Notes: generated by a model from the sequence alone, not told the origin. A stretch of DNA of 64,000 nucleotides from Actinobacteria bacterium OV320 (GCA_001298545.1 LJCX01000026.1:496001-560000), one strand, 5' to 3'. Positions 15,856 through 24,428 are shown, counted from the first letter of the stretch. Translations and numbers: made by a program.

Positions 15856-16660
15856 CGGCGTGGGGCTCCTGGTCGTGGGCGACATGGCGGTCGACGTGCT
15901 GGTGACGCCCGACGAGGATCTGCGCGCAGTGGGATACACCGAGGGGTCGGTTCTTCTCACCCCGGGAGGCTCCGGCTTCAATCTCGCCCGGGCGGGCAGG
16001 GTGAACGGGTTCTCTCCCGTTTCGCTGGTCTGTGGCCTCGGCGACCCCGGATCCTTCCCGGCCCGATTCCTGGCCGAGGAACTGCGATCGCTCGGCATCG
16101 AGCTGATCAGCGAGAAGAACACCGCCGAAGAGACCGGGGCGGTATTCGTCGGCTATCTTCCGGACGGCTCGCGCGCAATGGTGGCGGCTCCGAACGCCAA
16201 TCGGAACGCCCTCACCGAACACACGGTCGCCGCGGCGAACACCGTGCGGGCCCCTTTCGTCCTTGTCTCGGGATACATGCTGTTTCGCGCATCGACGCGG
16301 GAGGGCACTCTGGAGATCATGCACCGGGCCGCGGCACGCGGCGCCAGGGTGGCCCTCGACATCGTCCCGCATTCGGTGAACCGGTGGCTGCGGCTGGCGG
16401 AACTGCGGTCGCTGCTCGGCCCGGTGGATTTCCTGGCGGGCGAGCACAAGACGTTCGCGGCCTTCGGCGCCCCACCGGAACTTCTGCTCGACGACGTCCG
16501 CGGAGTGCTCATGCACACTCTCGGCGACCGCTACCACGTCCACACCCGCTCGGGCATCGTGGAGGGCGACTTTCCCCGCCCGTCGGACGCCACGGAACGC
16601 CGCGGACTGACCGACCGGCTCCTGGTCTCGACACTGCGCGAGCACTTCATCTCGCTATGA
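15842..16660 (+). CDS. PfkB/ribokinase-family kinase with altered GAGD motif
   Basis: 272 residues, ribokinase-like fold: N-terminal LLVVGDMAVDVLV, then LTPGGSGFNLARAG (sugar-binding GG motif), middle VCGLGDPG, and C-terminal DATERRGLTDRLL. That last segment takes the place of the family DTTGAGD signature: the catalytic Asp is kept but the anion-hole glycine pattern is changed. It is slightly shorter than usual ribokinases (about 300 residues). The family phosphorylates sugars or nucleosides. The changed motif suggests altered phosphate binding or reduced activity. It is the last gene of the six-gene operon. Confidence 0.8.
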   Translation: MSRADGVGLLVVGDMAVDVLVTPDEDLRAVGYTEGSVLLTPGGSGFNLARAGRVNGFSPVSLVCGLGDPGSFPARFLAEELRSLGIELISEKNTAEETGAVFVGYLPDGSRAMVAAPNANRNALTEHTVAAANTVRAPFVLVSGYMLFRASTREGTLEIMHRAAARGARVALDIVPHSVNRWLRLAELRSLLGPVDFLAGEHKTFAAFGAPPELLLDDVRGVLMHTLGDRYHVHTRSGIVEGDFPRPSDATERRGLTDRLLVSTLREHFISL

Positions 16661-16891
16661 CGTCGTCAAGGCCACCGGCGAATCCGGTACGGGTTCTGGT
16701 TCGGGGGGGGGACCACGATCCCTTCGCCCGACCGCCGCCACGAGGGAGCGGCCTCCCGAACCCGTGGTGCAGTCCGTTACACCGTCTGCCGCTCCGGGGA
16801 GCGGGGAATTCGGTGGCGTCCCGTGAGGTGAGCCGTTAACTTCCGCCTGAGCGCGGCGAGTTACGAGGCGCGACCATGAGGGGAGCCACGC

Positions 16892-17611
16892 ATGGAGACC
16901 GAGGGCGCGCGACCCGACCGTCTGGGGCCACTGCTCGACCAGTTCGACCAGGCCAGGGAGATGGCCCAGGTGCGGCTGACGGGGCTCGGCGACGAGGAGT
17001 ATCTGTGGGAGCCGGTGCCCGGCTGCTGGTCGCTCCGGCGTCGGGGTGAAGCGGTGACCCCCAGGGCCTTCGGGCCCGGGGAGTGGGTGCTCGACCTGGG
17101 TGCCGCGGACATCCCGGCGAACGAGTACGCCGAGGTCGCCCGGCAGGCCGCCGACGGCATGTCCGTCGCGAAGATCGCCGAGGACTGGAGCGTGAGTGTC
17201 GAGCGGGTCGAGCAGATCCTCGCCCACACCGGCGCCCCCGAGCCCGACGCGACACCGATCACGACCATCGCCTGGCGGCTGGGACACCTGCACTTCGAGT
17301 TCGCGGGCATGTGGGAGTGGACCTTCGGTGAACGGCTGCAGGACCCGAAGCTGATGGTCGACTTCACGCCCTCCGCCGCCCCGACCCTGGAGCGGTTCTG
17401 GGCGGTGATCGACCGCTGGCGGGACGGCGTCGCCGGGGTCACCGACGAGCAGCTCGACACGGTCGGGTTCTCGCGGTACCCGTACAGCAACGACCGCGAC
17501 TACCCGTACATCGGTGTCCTCGCGTCGGCCAACCTCGAATTCATCCACCACATGGCCGAGATCGCGTTGCTCCGCGACCTGTGGCGGTCCCGCTTCACCA
17601 CCGCCGGCTAG
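16892..17611 (+). CDS. DinB-like four-helix protein with an inserted HTH-like segment
   Basis: 239 residues with the DinB/MST-like layout: LLDQFDQAREMAQVRL, GCWSLRRRGE, then TIAWRLGHLHFEFAG and a C-terminal EFIHHMAEIALLRDL carrying histidines placed like the metal ligands of the superfamily. Many members are thiol-dependent transferases. About residues 70-112 (DGMSVAKIAEDWSVSVERVEQIL) look like a helix-turn-helix and interrupt the usual spacing between GCWS and TIAWRLGH. The ATG has GGGGAG upstream. Function unknown. Confidence 0.78.
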   Translation: METEGARPDRLGPLLDQFDQAREMAQVRLTGLGDEEYLWEPVPGCWSLRRRGEAVTPRAFGPGEWVLDLGAADIPANEYAEVARQAADGMSVAKIAEDWSVSVERVEQILAHTGAPEPDATPITTIAWRLGHLHFEFAGMWEWTFGERLQDPKLMVDFTPSAAPTLERFWAVIDRWRDGVAGVTDEQLDTVGFSRYPYSNDRDYPYIGVLASANLEFIHHMAEIALLRDLWRSRFTTAG

Positions 17612-17647
17612 GCCGGGCGCCCGGCGCCCCGTGCGGGCGCCGCGGCG

Positions 17648-18241
17648 TCATGGCCGCAGGTTCAGAACGAGCCGCAGCGTGTCCGTGAGGACCGTGGTGG
17701 GAACCGACGGGTCGGCCACCCGCTGGATGCCCAGGCCGATGCCCAGGCTGAGCAGGGTCATCGCGGCCTGGTCGGCGGGCATGGCCAAGCCGGCCCCCAG
17801 TTCCTCGGCCAGCGCCTCCAGGAGCTGGGCCAGCACTTCGCGGACGGCCGTGGCGCGCGCCGTGATCTCACGCCGGAGCTCGTCGTCGTGACGGGCGCGC
17901 GTGAGGAACTCGACCTCGAGCGTGGTCCATGCCTCGTCGCCGATGTGCGCCTCGCCCCAGGCGGAGAAGGCCGCGAGGCGGACTTCGAACCGGTCGTCGC
18001 CGCTGACGGAGTCCGTCAGCAGCCTCAGCTGCTCGGCACGGATGTCGTCGATGGCGGCCAGGCACAGGTGGTCCTTGTTGCGGAAGTTCGAGTAGACGGC
18101 TCCCTTGGAGAACCCGGCTGCTTCCGCGACGTCGGTGAGGGAAGTGGCGGCGTAGCCGTTGCGCAGGAACAGGTCCCGGGCGGTGGTGACGAGCCGTTCA
18201 CGCGTGCGTTCCTGGCTCTCGACGCGGCTGAGGCGGGCCAT
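17648..18241 (-). CDS. TetR-family transcriptional regulator
   Basis: 197 residues. The N-terminal TetR HTH is textbook: RLVTTARDLFLRNGYAATSLTDVAEAAG then FSKGAVYSNFRNKDHL. The C-terminal ligand domain (about 70-190) is of the AcrR/TetR_C_6-like kind. It is divergent from the patatin/monooxygenase pair, and paired GATACCGC/GCGGTATC repeats lie between them, so it most likely represses both sides and responds to a lipophilic compound. Confidence 0.92.
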   Translation of the reverse strand: MARLSRVESQERTRERLVTTARDLFLRNGYAATSLTDVAEAAGFSKGAVYSNFRNKDHLCLAAIDDIRAEQLRLLTDSVSGDDRFEVRLAAFSAWGEAHIGDEAWTTLEVEFLTRARHDDELRREITARATAVREVLAQLLEALAEELGAGLAMPADQAAMTLLSLGIGLGIQRVADPSVPTTVLTDTLRLVLNLRP

Positions 18242-18364
18242 CTTTTCCGTTCCCTTGTCCGTCCTGTGCGGCGTCCGTCCTGCGCGGCGTCCGTCTGTGC
18301 GGCTGTCCCGCGAAGTGCGAAGGCTCTCGGATCCTATCCCCGCAGGGCCTGTTCCCCGATTTCA

Positions 18365-18396
18365 GATACCGCTAGTATCCGGATCTCGGCGGTATC
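18365..18396. promoter_or_regulatory. Operator between TetR and patatin genes
   Basis: GATACCGC (18365-18372) and GCGGTATC (18389-18396) are perfect 8-bp inverted arms. A tighter repeat, GATAC-cgcta-GTATC (18365-18379), overlaps a possible -10 TAGTAT (18373-18378). Likely binding site of the divergent TetR protein. Confidence 0.6.
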
Positions 18397-18416
18397 GCAG
18401 AGGGGTGGAGACTGCA

Positions 18417-19403
18417 TTGACCACGACCGGCAGGCGAGCGACACCTTCCCGAGGGCTGGTGCTGGGCTGCGGCGGAACGCTCGGCGCGGCCTGGACGATC
18501 GGCGCCCTGCACTCGCTCCAGGAGGCCCTGCGCTGGGATCCGCGCGACGCGGACGTCCTGGTGGGCACCTCGGCGGGGGCCGAGCTGGCCGCCATGCTGG
18601 GGAGCGGCATCGGTGTGCGGGATCTGCTGACCGCACAGCTCGGGAGCCAGGACTCCCGTCCCGAACTGGCCCGCCACTTCGCGGCGCCGCCCCGACGGGT
18701 ACCGCCACGACCGGCGGCCCTCCTCGGATCACCACGACTCGCCCGCCGGGCACTGGCCGGCGCCCTGCCCGCGCTGACCGGTCTGTCCGGCCTGTTGCCG
18801 AGGGGCCGGGGCGACGCCACCTGGCTGGCGGCCGCCGCCGACTTCCTGGCACCGGACGGAAAGTGGGTGGCCCATCCCGCGACCTGGCTGGTGGCGACCG
18901 ACTTCGATTCGGGCCGGCCCACGCCCTTCGGGCATCCCGACACCCCGCCGGTCGCCCTGCGGGACGCGCTCCGTGCCTCCTGGGCGGTTCCGGGCTGGTT
19001 TCCACCGGTGCGCATCGGCGGCCGACGCTACGCGGACGGCGGCATCAGCTCCCCGACCTCGGCCGACCTGCTGGTGCCGTGCCGACTGGAGGAGGTGTAC
19101 GTCGTGGCGCCGATGAGTTCGCGCGCTCCCGGGCGGCGCAGCGGACTCGGCCGGGCCGAAGCGGTGCTGCGCCGCGTCATGACCCGCATCCTGAGCGCCG
19201 AGTGCGCCGCGCTGAGCGCCGCGGGTACCCGCGTGGTCCGCATCGAGCCCACGGCCGCCGACCTTGCCGCGATGGGCGGCAACCTGATGGACCCGCGCCG
19301 TCGTCCGGCCGTGCTGGAGACCTCGCTTCGTACGACGCGGGCGACGGTCCGCGAGCGTCTGGCAGAGCCCGTGCCCTCTTCCCGCCCGCGTACAGGAGCC
19401 TGA
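18417..19403 (+). CDS. Patatin-like phospholipase
   Basis: About 328 residues from TTG 18417, chosen because GGTGGAG lies six bases upstream; GTG 18405 is in the same frame but lacks a site. The oxyanion loop GCGGTLGAAW, the nucleophile elbow GTSAG and the catalytic Asp in YADGGISSP form the Ser-Asp dyad of patatins. It hydrolyses acyl esters of lipids. It sits two bases before a flavin monooxygenase in the same direction. The pair may modify a lipid or ketone substrate under control of the divergent TetR. Confidence 0.87.
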   Translation: MTTTGRRATPSRGLVLGCGGTLGAAWTIGALHSLQEALRWDPRDADVLVGTSAGAELAAMLGSGIGVRDLLTAQLGSQDSRPELARHFAAPPRRVPPRPAALLGSPRLARRALAGALPALTGLSGLLPRGRGDATWLAAAADFLAPDGKWVAHPATWLVATDFDSGRPTPFGHPDTPPVALRDALRASWAVPGWFPPVRIGGRRYADGGISSPTSADLLVPCRLEEVYVVAPMSSRAPGRRSGLGRAEAVLRRVMTRILSAECAALSAAGTRVVRIEPTAADLAAMGGNLMDPRRRPAVLETSLRTTRATVRERLAEPVPSSRPRTGA

Positions 19404-19404
19404 C

Positions 19405-20934
19405 ATGTCCCGACCCGAAGGCACCGCCGCGACCGTCACGCGCGAGACCCACGCGGTGGAGGCGCTCATCATCGGCAGCGGTCTGTCCGGCATCGGAGCG
19501 GCGGTCAAGCTGCGTGAAGCCGGTCTGCGCGACCTCGTCCTCATCGAGAAGGCGGACGAACCGGGCGGCACCTGGCGGGACAACACCTACCCGGGCTGCG
19601 CCTGCGACGTCCCCTCCGCCCTGTACTCGTACTCCTTCGCGCCCAACCCCGGGTGGACGCGGGCCTTCGCCGCCCAGCCCGAGATCCGCGCCTATCTGCA
19701 CCGCACGGCGGCCACGTACGGGATCACCCCGCTCATCCGCTTCGGGACCGAGGTCCTGCGCGCACAGTGGCACGCGGACGAGTCGCGCTGGCATGTCGAG
19801 ACCAGCCGTGACCGCTACACGGCGCGTTTCCTCGTCTCGGCCGCGGGGCCCTGGCACGAGCCGTTGATCCCCGGGATACCCGGGCTGGCGGACTTCTCCG
19901 GTGAGGTCTTCCATTCCTCGCGCTGGCGTCACGACCACGAACTGGCGGGCGCGCGGGTGGCCGTCGTCGGCACTGGCGCGTCGGCTGTGCAGTTCGTGCC
20001 CGCCATCCAGCCGCGGGTGGCCCGGCTGGACCTGTTCCAGCGGACCGCGCAGTGGGTGCTTCCCAAGCCCGACCACCATGTGCCGGGGGCCGAGCGCCGG
20101 CTTCTGCGACGCTTTCCGGCCGCCCAACGGGCCCTGCGGAGCGCGGAGTACGCGGCGATGGAGGCGCTGGGCCTCGGCTTCCGGCATCCTGCCCTGCTGC
20201 GGGCGGTGCAGAAGGTGGGCACCCTCCACCTCGCGGCCACGGTGCAGGACCCGCGGCTGCGCCGGGCGCTGACACCCGACTACACGCTGGGCTGCAAACG
20301 GCTGTTGCTGTCGAACACGTACTACCCGGCACTGACCCGGCCCAACGTCACCGTCCACGCCACGGCGGTCGAGGCCGTGCGCGGCAACCGGGTCGTCGGC
20401 GCGGACGGCACCGGCGCCGACGTCGACACGATCATCCTGGGCACGGGCTTCCACATCCTGGACATGCCCATCGCCCAGCGGGTGTTCGACGCCGACGGCG
20501 TCTGCCTGGAGGAGCGCTGGAAGGGCAGTCCGGACGCCTATCTGGGCACCACCGTCAGCGGATTCCCCAACGCGTTCATCCTCCTCGGGCCGCATCTCGG
20601 AACCGGGCACTCCTCGGCCTTCATGGTCCTGGAAGCCCAACTGGATTACCTGGCGGGCGCGGTGCGGCACTTCCGCTCGGCCGGCTGGGCGGCCATGGAC
20701 GTCCGTCCCGAAGTCCAGGCGGCCTTCAACGCCGAGGTGCAGCAGGCCCTTCCGCCCACCGTCTACAACTCGGGTGGCTGCTCGAGCTACTACCTCGACG
20801 ACAACGGCCGCAACAGCTTCAGCTGGCCCTGGTCGACGGGCCGGATGCGCCGACGGCTGGCCGGGTTCGACCCGGAGGCGTACGACGTCACACTCATGAC
20901 CGGGGACGGGCGCCGGGCCCCAGCCGGGCGGTGA
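19405..20934 (+). CDS. Flavin-containing Baeyer-Villiger-type monooxygenase
   Basis: 509 residues. FAD-binding GSGLSGIGAA near residue 23, the GGTWRDNTYPGCACD motif, the Baeyer-Villiger fingerprint FSGEVFHSSRW (F-x-G-x3-H-x3-W) and the NADP-binding VVGTGASAVQ are all present. The enzyme inserts oxygen next to a ketone carbonyl using NADPH and O2. It starts two bases after the patatin stop, with CAGGAG upstream. Its last 41 bases overlap the convergent HxlR gene. Confidence 0.93.
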   Translation: MSRPEGTAATVTRETHAVEALIIGSGLSGIGAAVKLREAGLRDLVLIEKADEPGGTWRDNTYPGCACDVPSALYSYSFAPNPGWTRAFAAQPEIRAYLHRTAATYGITPLIRFGTEVLRAQWHADESRWHVETSRDRYTARFLVSAAGPWHEPLIPGIPGLADFSGEVFHSSRWRHDHELAGARVAVVGTGASAVQFVPAIQPRVARLDLFQRTAQWVLPKPDHHVPGAERRLLRRFPAAQRALRSAEYAAMEALGLGFRHPALLRAVQKVGTLHLAATVQDPRLRRALTPDYTLGCKRLLLSNTYYPALTRPNVTVHATAVEAVRGNRVVGADGTGADVDTIILGTGFHILDMPIAQRVFDADGVCLEERWKGSPDAYLGTTVSGFPNAFILLGPHLGTGHSSAFMVLEAQLDYLAGAVRHFRSAGWAAMDVRPEVQAAFNAEVQQALPPTVYNSGGCSSYYLDDNGRNSFSWPWSTGRMRRRLAGFDPEAYDVTLMTGDGRRAPAGR

Positions 20935-21361
20935 CCTCCCCGGGGCCGAGGGCGGAGTGTTCCGCGGAGCACTCGACGACGACGCGGAGCGGGGCGCCGC
21001 AGTCGGTGTGGCGCACGTCCAGCACGGGACCCTCGGCGCCGAGGGTGTAGGCCTCGCCCCACTGGCTCAGTGCCATCAGCACGGGCCACAGGTCCCAGCC
21101 CTTGCGGGTCAGGCGGTACTCGTTGCGGGGGCGGCTGCCCGGCTCCCGGTAGGGGACGGTCCTCAGGACGCCGGCCGCGGTCAGCTTGCGGAGGCGGTCG
21201 CTGAGGACGGCCTCCGACAGGCCGATATGGCGGTGGAAGTCGTCGAAGCGGCGGACGCCGTTGACGGCGTCGCGCAGGATCAGCAAGGTCCACTTCTCCC
21301 CGATCACGTCGAGCGTGCGCTGGACGGGACAGTTCTCCGTGCTCGCCTCAAGCCACTTCAT
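20894..21361 (-). CDS. HxlR-family transcriptional regulator
   Basis: 155 residues. The winged helix is typical: CPVQRTLDVIGEKWTLLILRDAVNGVRRFDDF then LSEAVLSDRLRKLTAAGVL. Cys11 is the single cysteine near the N-terminus used for redox or aldehyde sensing in some members. A C-terminal extension of 40 residues follows the core. It is divergent from the hotdog thioesterase, and a palindrome lies in that promoter. Confidence 0.92.
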   Translation of the reverse strand: MKWLEASTENCPVQRTLDVIGEKWTLLILRDAVNGVRRFDDFHRHIGLSEAVLSDRLRKLTAAGVLRTVPYREPGSRPRNEYRLTRKGWDLWPVLMALSQWGEAYTLGAEGPVLDVRHTDCGAPLRVVVECSAEHSALGPGEVTARLGPGARPRS

Positions 21362-21390
21362 CCCGCCATCCTAGGGCCCTGGCTTCATCA

Positions 21391-21420
21391 TTGACAGTCA
21401 GCTGACGGGGAGGCTAGCTT
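21391..21420 (+). promoter_or_regulatory. Thioesterase promoter with palindrome GTCAGCTGAC
   Basis: TTGACA (21391-21396) and TAGCTT (21415-21420) make a plausible promoter with 18-bp spacing. The spacer holds the perfect palindrome GTCAGCTGAC (21397-21406), a likely HxlR operator. Confidence 0.5.
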
Positions 21421-21451
21421 CACTTCAAAAAGTCAGATGGAGGTATGGGCT

Positions 21452-21952
21452 GTGGGACGAACACGTACGTATCAGTGGGAAGATCCGGCGATCCTGGCGG
21501 ACGCCGCCGGCCGCATGGCCGGTCTCGACTTCCTGCGCGAGCTTCAGTCGGGACGACTGCCGGCACCGCCCGTCAGTCACACCCTCGACTTCACCCTGGA
21601 CGAGGTGGAGCACGGCAGGGCCGTCTTCTCCCTGACGCCCGGTGAGGAGCACTACAACCCGATCGGCAGCGTCCACGGCGGCATCTTCGCCACCCTGCTC
21701 GACTCGGCGGCGGGATGCGCCGTCCAGTCCACGCTCCCGCTGGGCACGGCTTACACCTCGCTCGACCTGACGGTGAAGTTCCTGCGGCGGATCACCGCCG
21801 ACACGGGCACCGTCCGTGCCATCGGTACGGTGGTCAGTGCCGGTCGTCAAACGGCCCTGGCCCAGGCGCAGTTGTTCGATGCGACGGACCGTCTGCTCGC
21901 CCACGCCACCAGCAGCTGCCTGCTCTTCCCGGTGCCTCGCCCTCAGGGGTGA
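21452..21952 (+). CDS. PaaI-type hotdog-fold thioesterase
   Basis: About 166 residues. GSVHGGIFATLLDSAAGCA is the hotdog helix with the catalytic Asp/Glu region, and YTSLDLTVKFLRRI is the following strand, as in PaaI/YbgC acyl-CoA thioesterases. GTG 21452 is chosen because GGAGG (21439-21443) lies eight bases upstream; ATG 21437 would add five residues and overlap that site. Expected role: hydrolysis of small acyl-CoA or aryl-CoA esters. Probably controlled by the divergent HxlR protein. Confidence 0.87.
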   Translation: MGRTRTYQWEDPAILADAAGRMAGLDFLRELQSGRLPAPPVSHTLDFTLDEVEHGRAVFSLTPGEEHYNPIGSVHGGIFATLLDSAAGCAVQSTLPLGTAYTSLDLTVKFLRRITADTGTVRAIGTVVSAGRQTALAQAQLFDATDRLLAHATSSCLLFPVPRPQG

Positions 21953-21992
21953 CCCGGCTCCGTGCGGGACCGGGCCATCCGGCCGGACGGCC

Positions 21993-22679
21993 TCATGCCG
22001 CGCTCGGCGCCGCGGCCAGTCCCTGCTTGACGTACCGCGTGGTCTCGTCGGCGAGGATCTCGGGCAGGCCCTGCTCGAGGCCGATGAGCGCCTGGGCGGC
22101 GACGTCGGCGGGGTCGGCCTTCTGGTCGGCGGGAACGGCGGCGGCCATGTCGGTGTCCATGTACCCGACGTGCAGCGCGGACACGGTGATGCCGAGGGGC
22201 GCCAGCTCCTCCCGGGTCGCGTTGGTCAGCGCCCAGGCGGCGGCCTTGGTCGCCGCGTAGGAGCCGAGGCCGGCCGGGTGCAGCCAGGAGAGCACGGACA
22301 GGACGTTGAGCACGGCGCCGCCGCCGTTGCGCTCGATGACCGGGGCGAAGGCGCGGGTCACGGCGAGCGGCCCGTAGAAGTTCGTCGCCATCTCCAGTCG
22401 CACCGCGTCCAGGCCGCCGGCGATGAGCGGGGTGCCGGTGGAGATGCCGGCGTTGTTCACCAGCAGCGTCGCGTCGGACGCCACACGGGCCGCGGACAGG
22501 ACGGACTCCTCGTCCGTGACGTCCAGGCGGAGCGGGGTCGCGCCGGCCAGGTCGACGGTCTCCGGGCGGCGCGCTGCCGCGTACACCTTCGCGCCGCGCT
22601 CCAGGAGCTGGGTGGCCAGCTCGCGTCCCAGTCCGCGGTTGGCACCGGTGACCACTACGACGGCGTCCTTGAGTTCCAT
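21993..22679 (-). CDS. Short-chain dehydrogenase/reductase (classical SDR)
   Basis: 228 residues from ATG 22679 (GGGAG upstream). Cofactor motif TGANRGLG, NNAG strand motif, catalytic Ser in NVLSVLSW and the YAATK active site are all in place, so an active NAD(P)-dependent alcohol/carbonyl oxidoreductase is expected. It is divergent from a TetR gene with a perfect inverted repeat between, a common pairing in Streptomyces. Confidence 0.92.
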   Translation of the reverse strand: MELKDAVVVVTGANRGLGRELATQLLERGAKVYAAARRPETVDLAGATPLRLDVTDEESVLSAARVASDATLLVNNAGISTGTPLIAGGLDAVRLEMATNFYGPLAVTRAFAPVIERNGGGAVLNVLSVLSWLHPAGLGSYAATKAAAWALTNATREELAPLGITVSALHVGYMDTDMAAAVPADQKADPADVAAQALIGLEQGLPEILADETTRYVKQGLAAAPSAA

Positions 22680-22720
22680 CTCTGCTCCCTGTGCTGTGGA
22701 CCCCCGGGGGAGGGGCCGTA

Positions 22721-22742
22721 TTAGATTACGTTCGCAATCTAA
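22721..22742. promoter_or_regulatory. Operator TTAGATT-N8-AATCTAA between SDR and TetR genes
   Basis: Perfect 7-bp arms (22721-22727 and 22736-22742) in an AT-rich island midway between divergent starts. This is typical of a TetR dimer site that controls both genes. Confidence 0.65.
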
Positions 22743-22789
22743 ACCGAGCATAGAATAGATGGCAACCGACATTCAACCGAGGAGGTCCG

Positions 22790-23350
22790 ATGGGCCGTGT
22801 GTCACAGGCGCAGGCGCGGGAGAACCGCGAGCGGGTCGTGCGAACCGCCTCCCGGCTGTTCCGTGAGCAGGGCACGCACATCAGCGTCGCCGACCTGATG
22901 AAGGCGTCCGGGCTGACGCACGGCGGCTTCTACAAGCAGTTCGCCTCCAAGGACGCGCTCATCGACGAAGCCACCGCCCATGCCTTCGCGGAACTCGCCC
23001 AGCGCCGCGCGGCCGCCCTCGAACAGGGCACCGGGCAGCGCGCCGCCGCCCAGCGGGCGCTGATCGACGCCTATCTGTCCGTCGAGCACCGCGACAACCC
23101 GGCGGAGGGCTGTCCCGCCGCCGCGCTCGCCCACGACATGGCCCGTGAACCCGGCGCCGACGGGGCGCATCGCGTCTACACCGAGGGCGTGGGCGACTTC
23201 GCCGAGTGGCTCGCCACCGAGGACGAGGACGGCATCGCCCGGCTGTGCACGATGCTCGGCGCACTCGTCCTGGCCCGGGCCACCACGGACTCGCCCCTCT
23301 CCGAGAAGATCCTCGCCGCCGCGCGGGCGGCCCTGACGGAAGCGGACTGA
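22790..23350 (+). CDS. TetR-family transcriptional regulator
   Basis: 186 residues. The HTH covers RERVVRTASRLFREQG, ISVADLMKASG and LTHGGFYKQFASKDAL; the THGGFYKQF form is that of the subgroup usually paired with SDR genes. The C-terminal part keeps the conserved Cys-Pro (EGCPAAALAHDMAR). The start has GAGGAGG eight bases upstream. It likely represses the divergent SDR and itself. Confidence 0.92.
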   Translation: MGRVSQAQARENRERVVRTASRLFREQGTHISVADLMKASGLTHGGFYKQFASKDALIDEATAHAFAELAQRRAAALEQGTGQRAAAQRALIDAYLSVEHRDNPAEGCPAAALAHDMAREPGADGAHRVYTEGVGDFAEWLATEDEDGIARLCTMLGALVLARATTDSPLSEKILAAARAALTEAD

Positions 23351-23669
23351 TACCGCCCGGCTCGAGGCGGAGCTCGTACGGAGAAGCGCGCATGCGGGCC
23401 GGGGTGTCTGCCCGACGGCGTGGAGGCATTCCCCCGCGGCCCGCACGCCACCCTCGTATACCTGCGGTGCGCGGTCGGCGACATCACCGAGCAGTGGCCG
23501 GACGCGCGCATCCGGAGCGTGCTGGAGGCCCGCTTCGAGACCCGGGTGTCGACCGGCGAGACCGCCGACCAGCGGATCGTCCCCCTGCGCGGCGTGGGGT
23601 GGCCACTCGGATCCGCAAGGCCCCGTCGGCAGGTCGGCGGGATCCGCAAGGCCCCTTCGTCCGGGATCG
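23351..23669. other. Intergenic region with 16-bp direct repeat
   Basis: No convincing gene. GGATCCGCAAGGCCCC occurs at 23609-23624 and 23640-23655 (31-bp period), close to the 3' end of the DeoR gene. A plus-strand open frame from 23420 has protein-like composition for about 45 codons and may be a remnant; I cannot assign it. Confidence 0.4.
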
Positions 23670-24428
23670 TCAGGCTCGTACCTCGACCACCTCGACGCCC
23701 GCCTCGCGCAGCCGCCGGCAGCTCTTCTCGTCCCCGGGCGCGTTGGTCACCACCACGTCGAGATCCTCCGGACCGCACACCCGGGCCATTCCGGTGCCGG
23801 GGAACTTGCCCGCGTCCGCCACCAGGACCACCTGGGCGCTGGCGGCGATCATGGCCCGCTTGACGGGCACCTCGACGGCGGTGGTGTCCAGCACCTGCCC
23901 GTCGGGGCGGACGCCGCTGGTGCCGAGGAAGAGCCGGTCGGCGTGGACCTGGCGCAGGTTGTCCTCGGTGAGGAAGCCGACCAGGGACCGGTAGTCGCGT
24001 CGGACCACGCCGCCCAGCAGGATCAGCTGAACGGCTTGGTCGTCCTGGAGTTCCTCGTAGACGGCCAGATTGCTGGTGATCACGGTCAGGGACCGGCCGT
24101 GCAGATGGCGGGCCACCCGGTGGGCCGTGGTGCCGATGTCGAGCAGCACGGTCTCGCCGTCCTTGACGAGGTCCGCGCACCAGGCGGCCAGGGCGTCCTT
24201 GGCCTCGACCCGGACGCCGGCCACATCGGCGAACGGATCGTCCTCACCGAGGACCGGGGCGGCACCGCCGTAGACCCGCTTGAGCAGTCCCTCGTCCTCC
24301 AGTTGCGCGAGATCGCGCCGGATCGTGGCCTGGCTCGCCCCGACCTTCTCGGCCAGGTCGGTCACCGTGGTGGGCCCGTCCGCACGCAGGGCGCGCAGGA
24401 TCAGCTGATGTCTTCGGTCCGCGAGCAT
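23670..24428 (-). CDS. DeoR-family sugar-responsive transcriptional regulator
   Basis: 252 residues from ATG 24428. The N-terminal DeoR HTH (RRHQLILRALRADG, LAEKVGASQATIRRDLAQLEDEGLLKRVYGGA) precedes a DeoRC sugar-phosphate isomerase-like sensor domain (TVLLDIGTTA, LTVITSN, LLGGVVRRDY). Effectors in this family are phosphorylated sugars. It is divergent from the ABC importer at 24.9 kb and is the obvious candidate to control it. Confidence 0.92.
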   Translation of the reverse strand: MLADRRHQLILRALRADGPTTVTDLAEKVGASQATIRRDLAQLEDEGLLKRVYGGAAPVLGEDDPFADVAGVRVEAKDALAAWCADLVKDGETVLLDIGTTAHRVARHLHGRSLTVITSNLAVYEELQDDQAVQLILLGGVVRRDYRSLVGFLTEDNLRQVHADRLFLGTSGVRPDGQVLDTTAVEVPVKRAMIAASAQVVLVADAGKFPGTGMARVCGPEDLDVVVTNAPGDEKSCRRLREAGVEVVEVRA

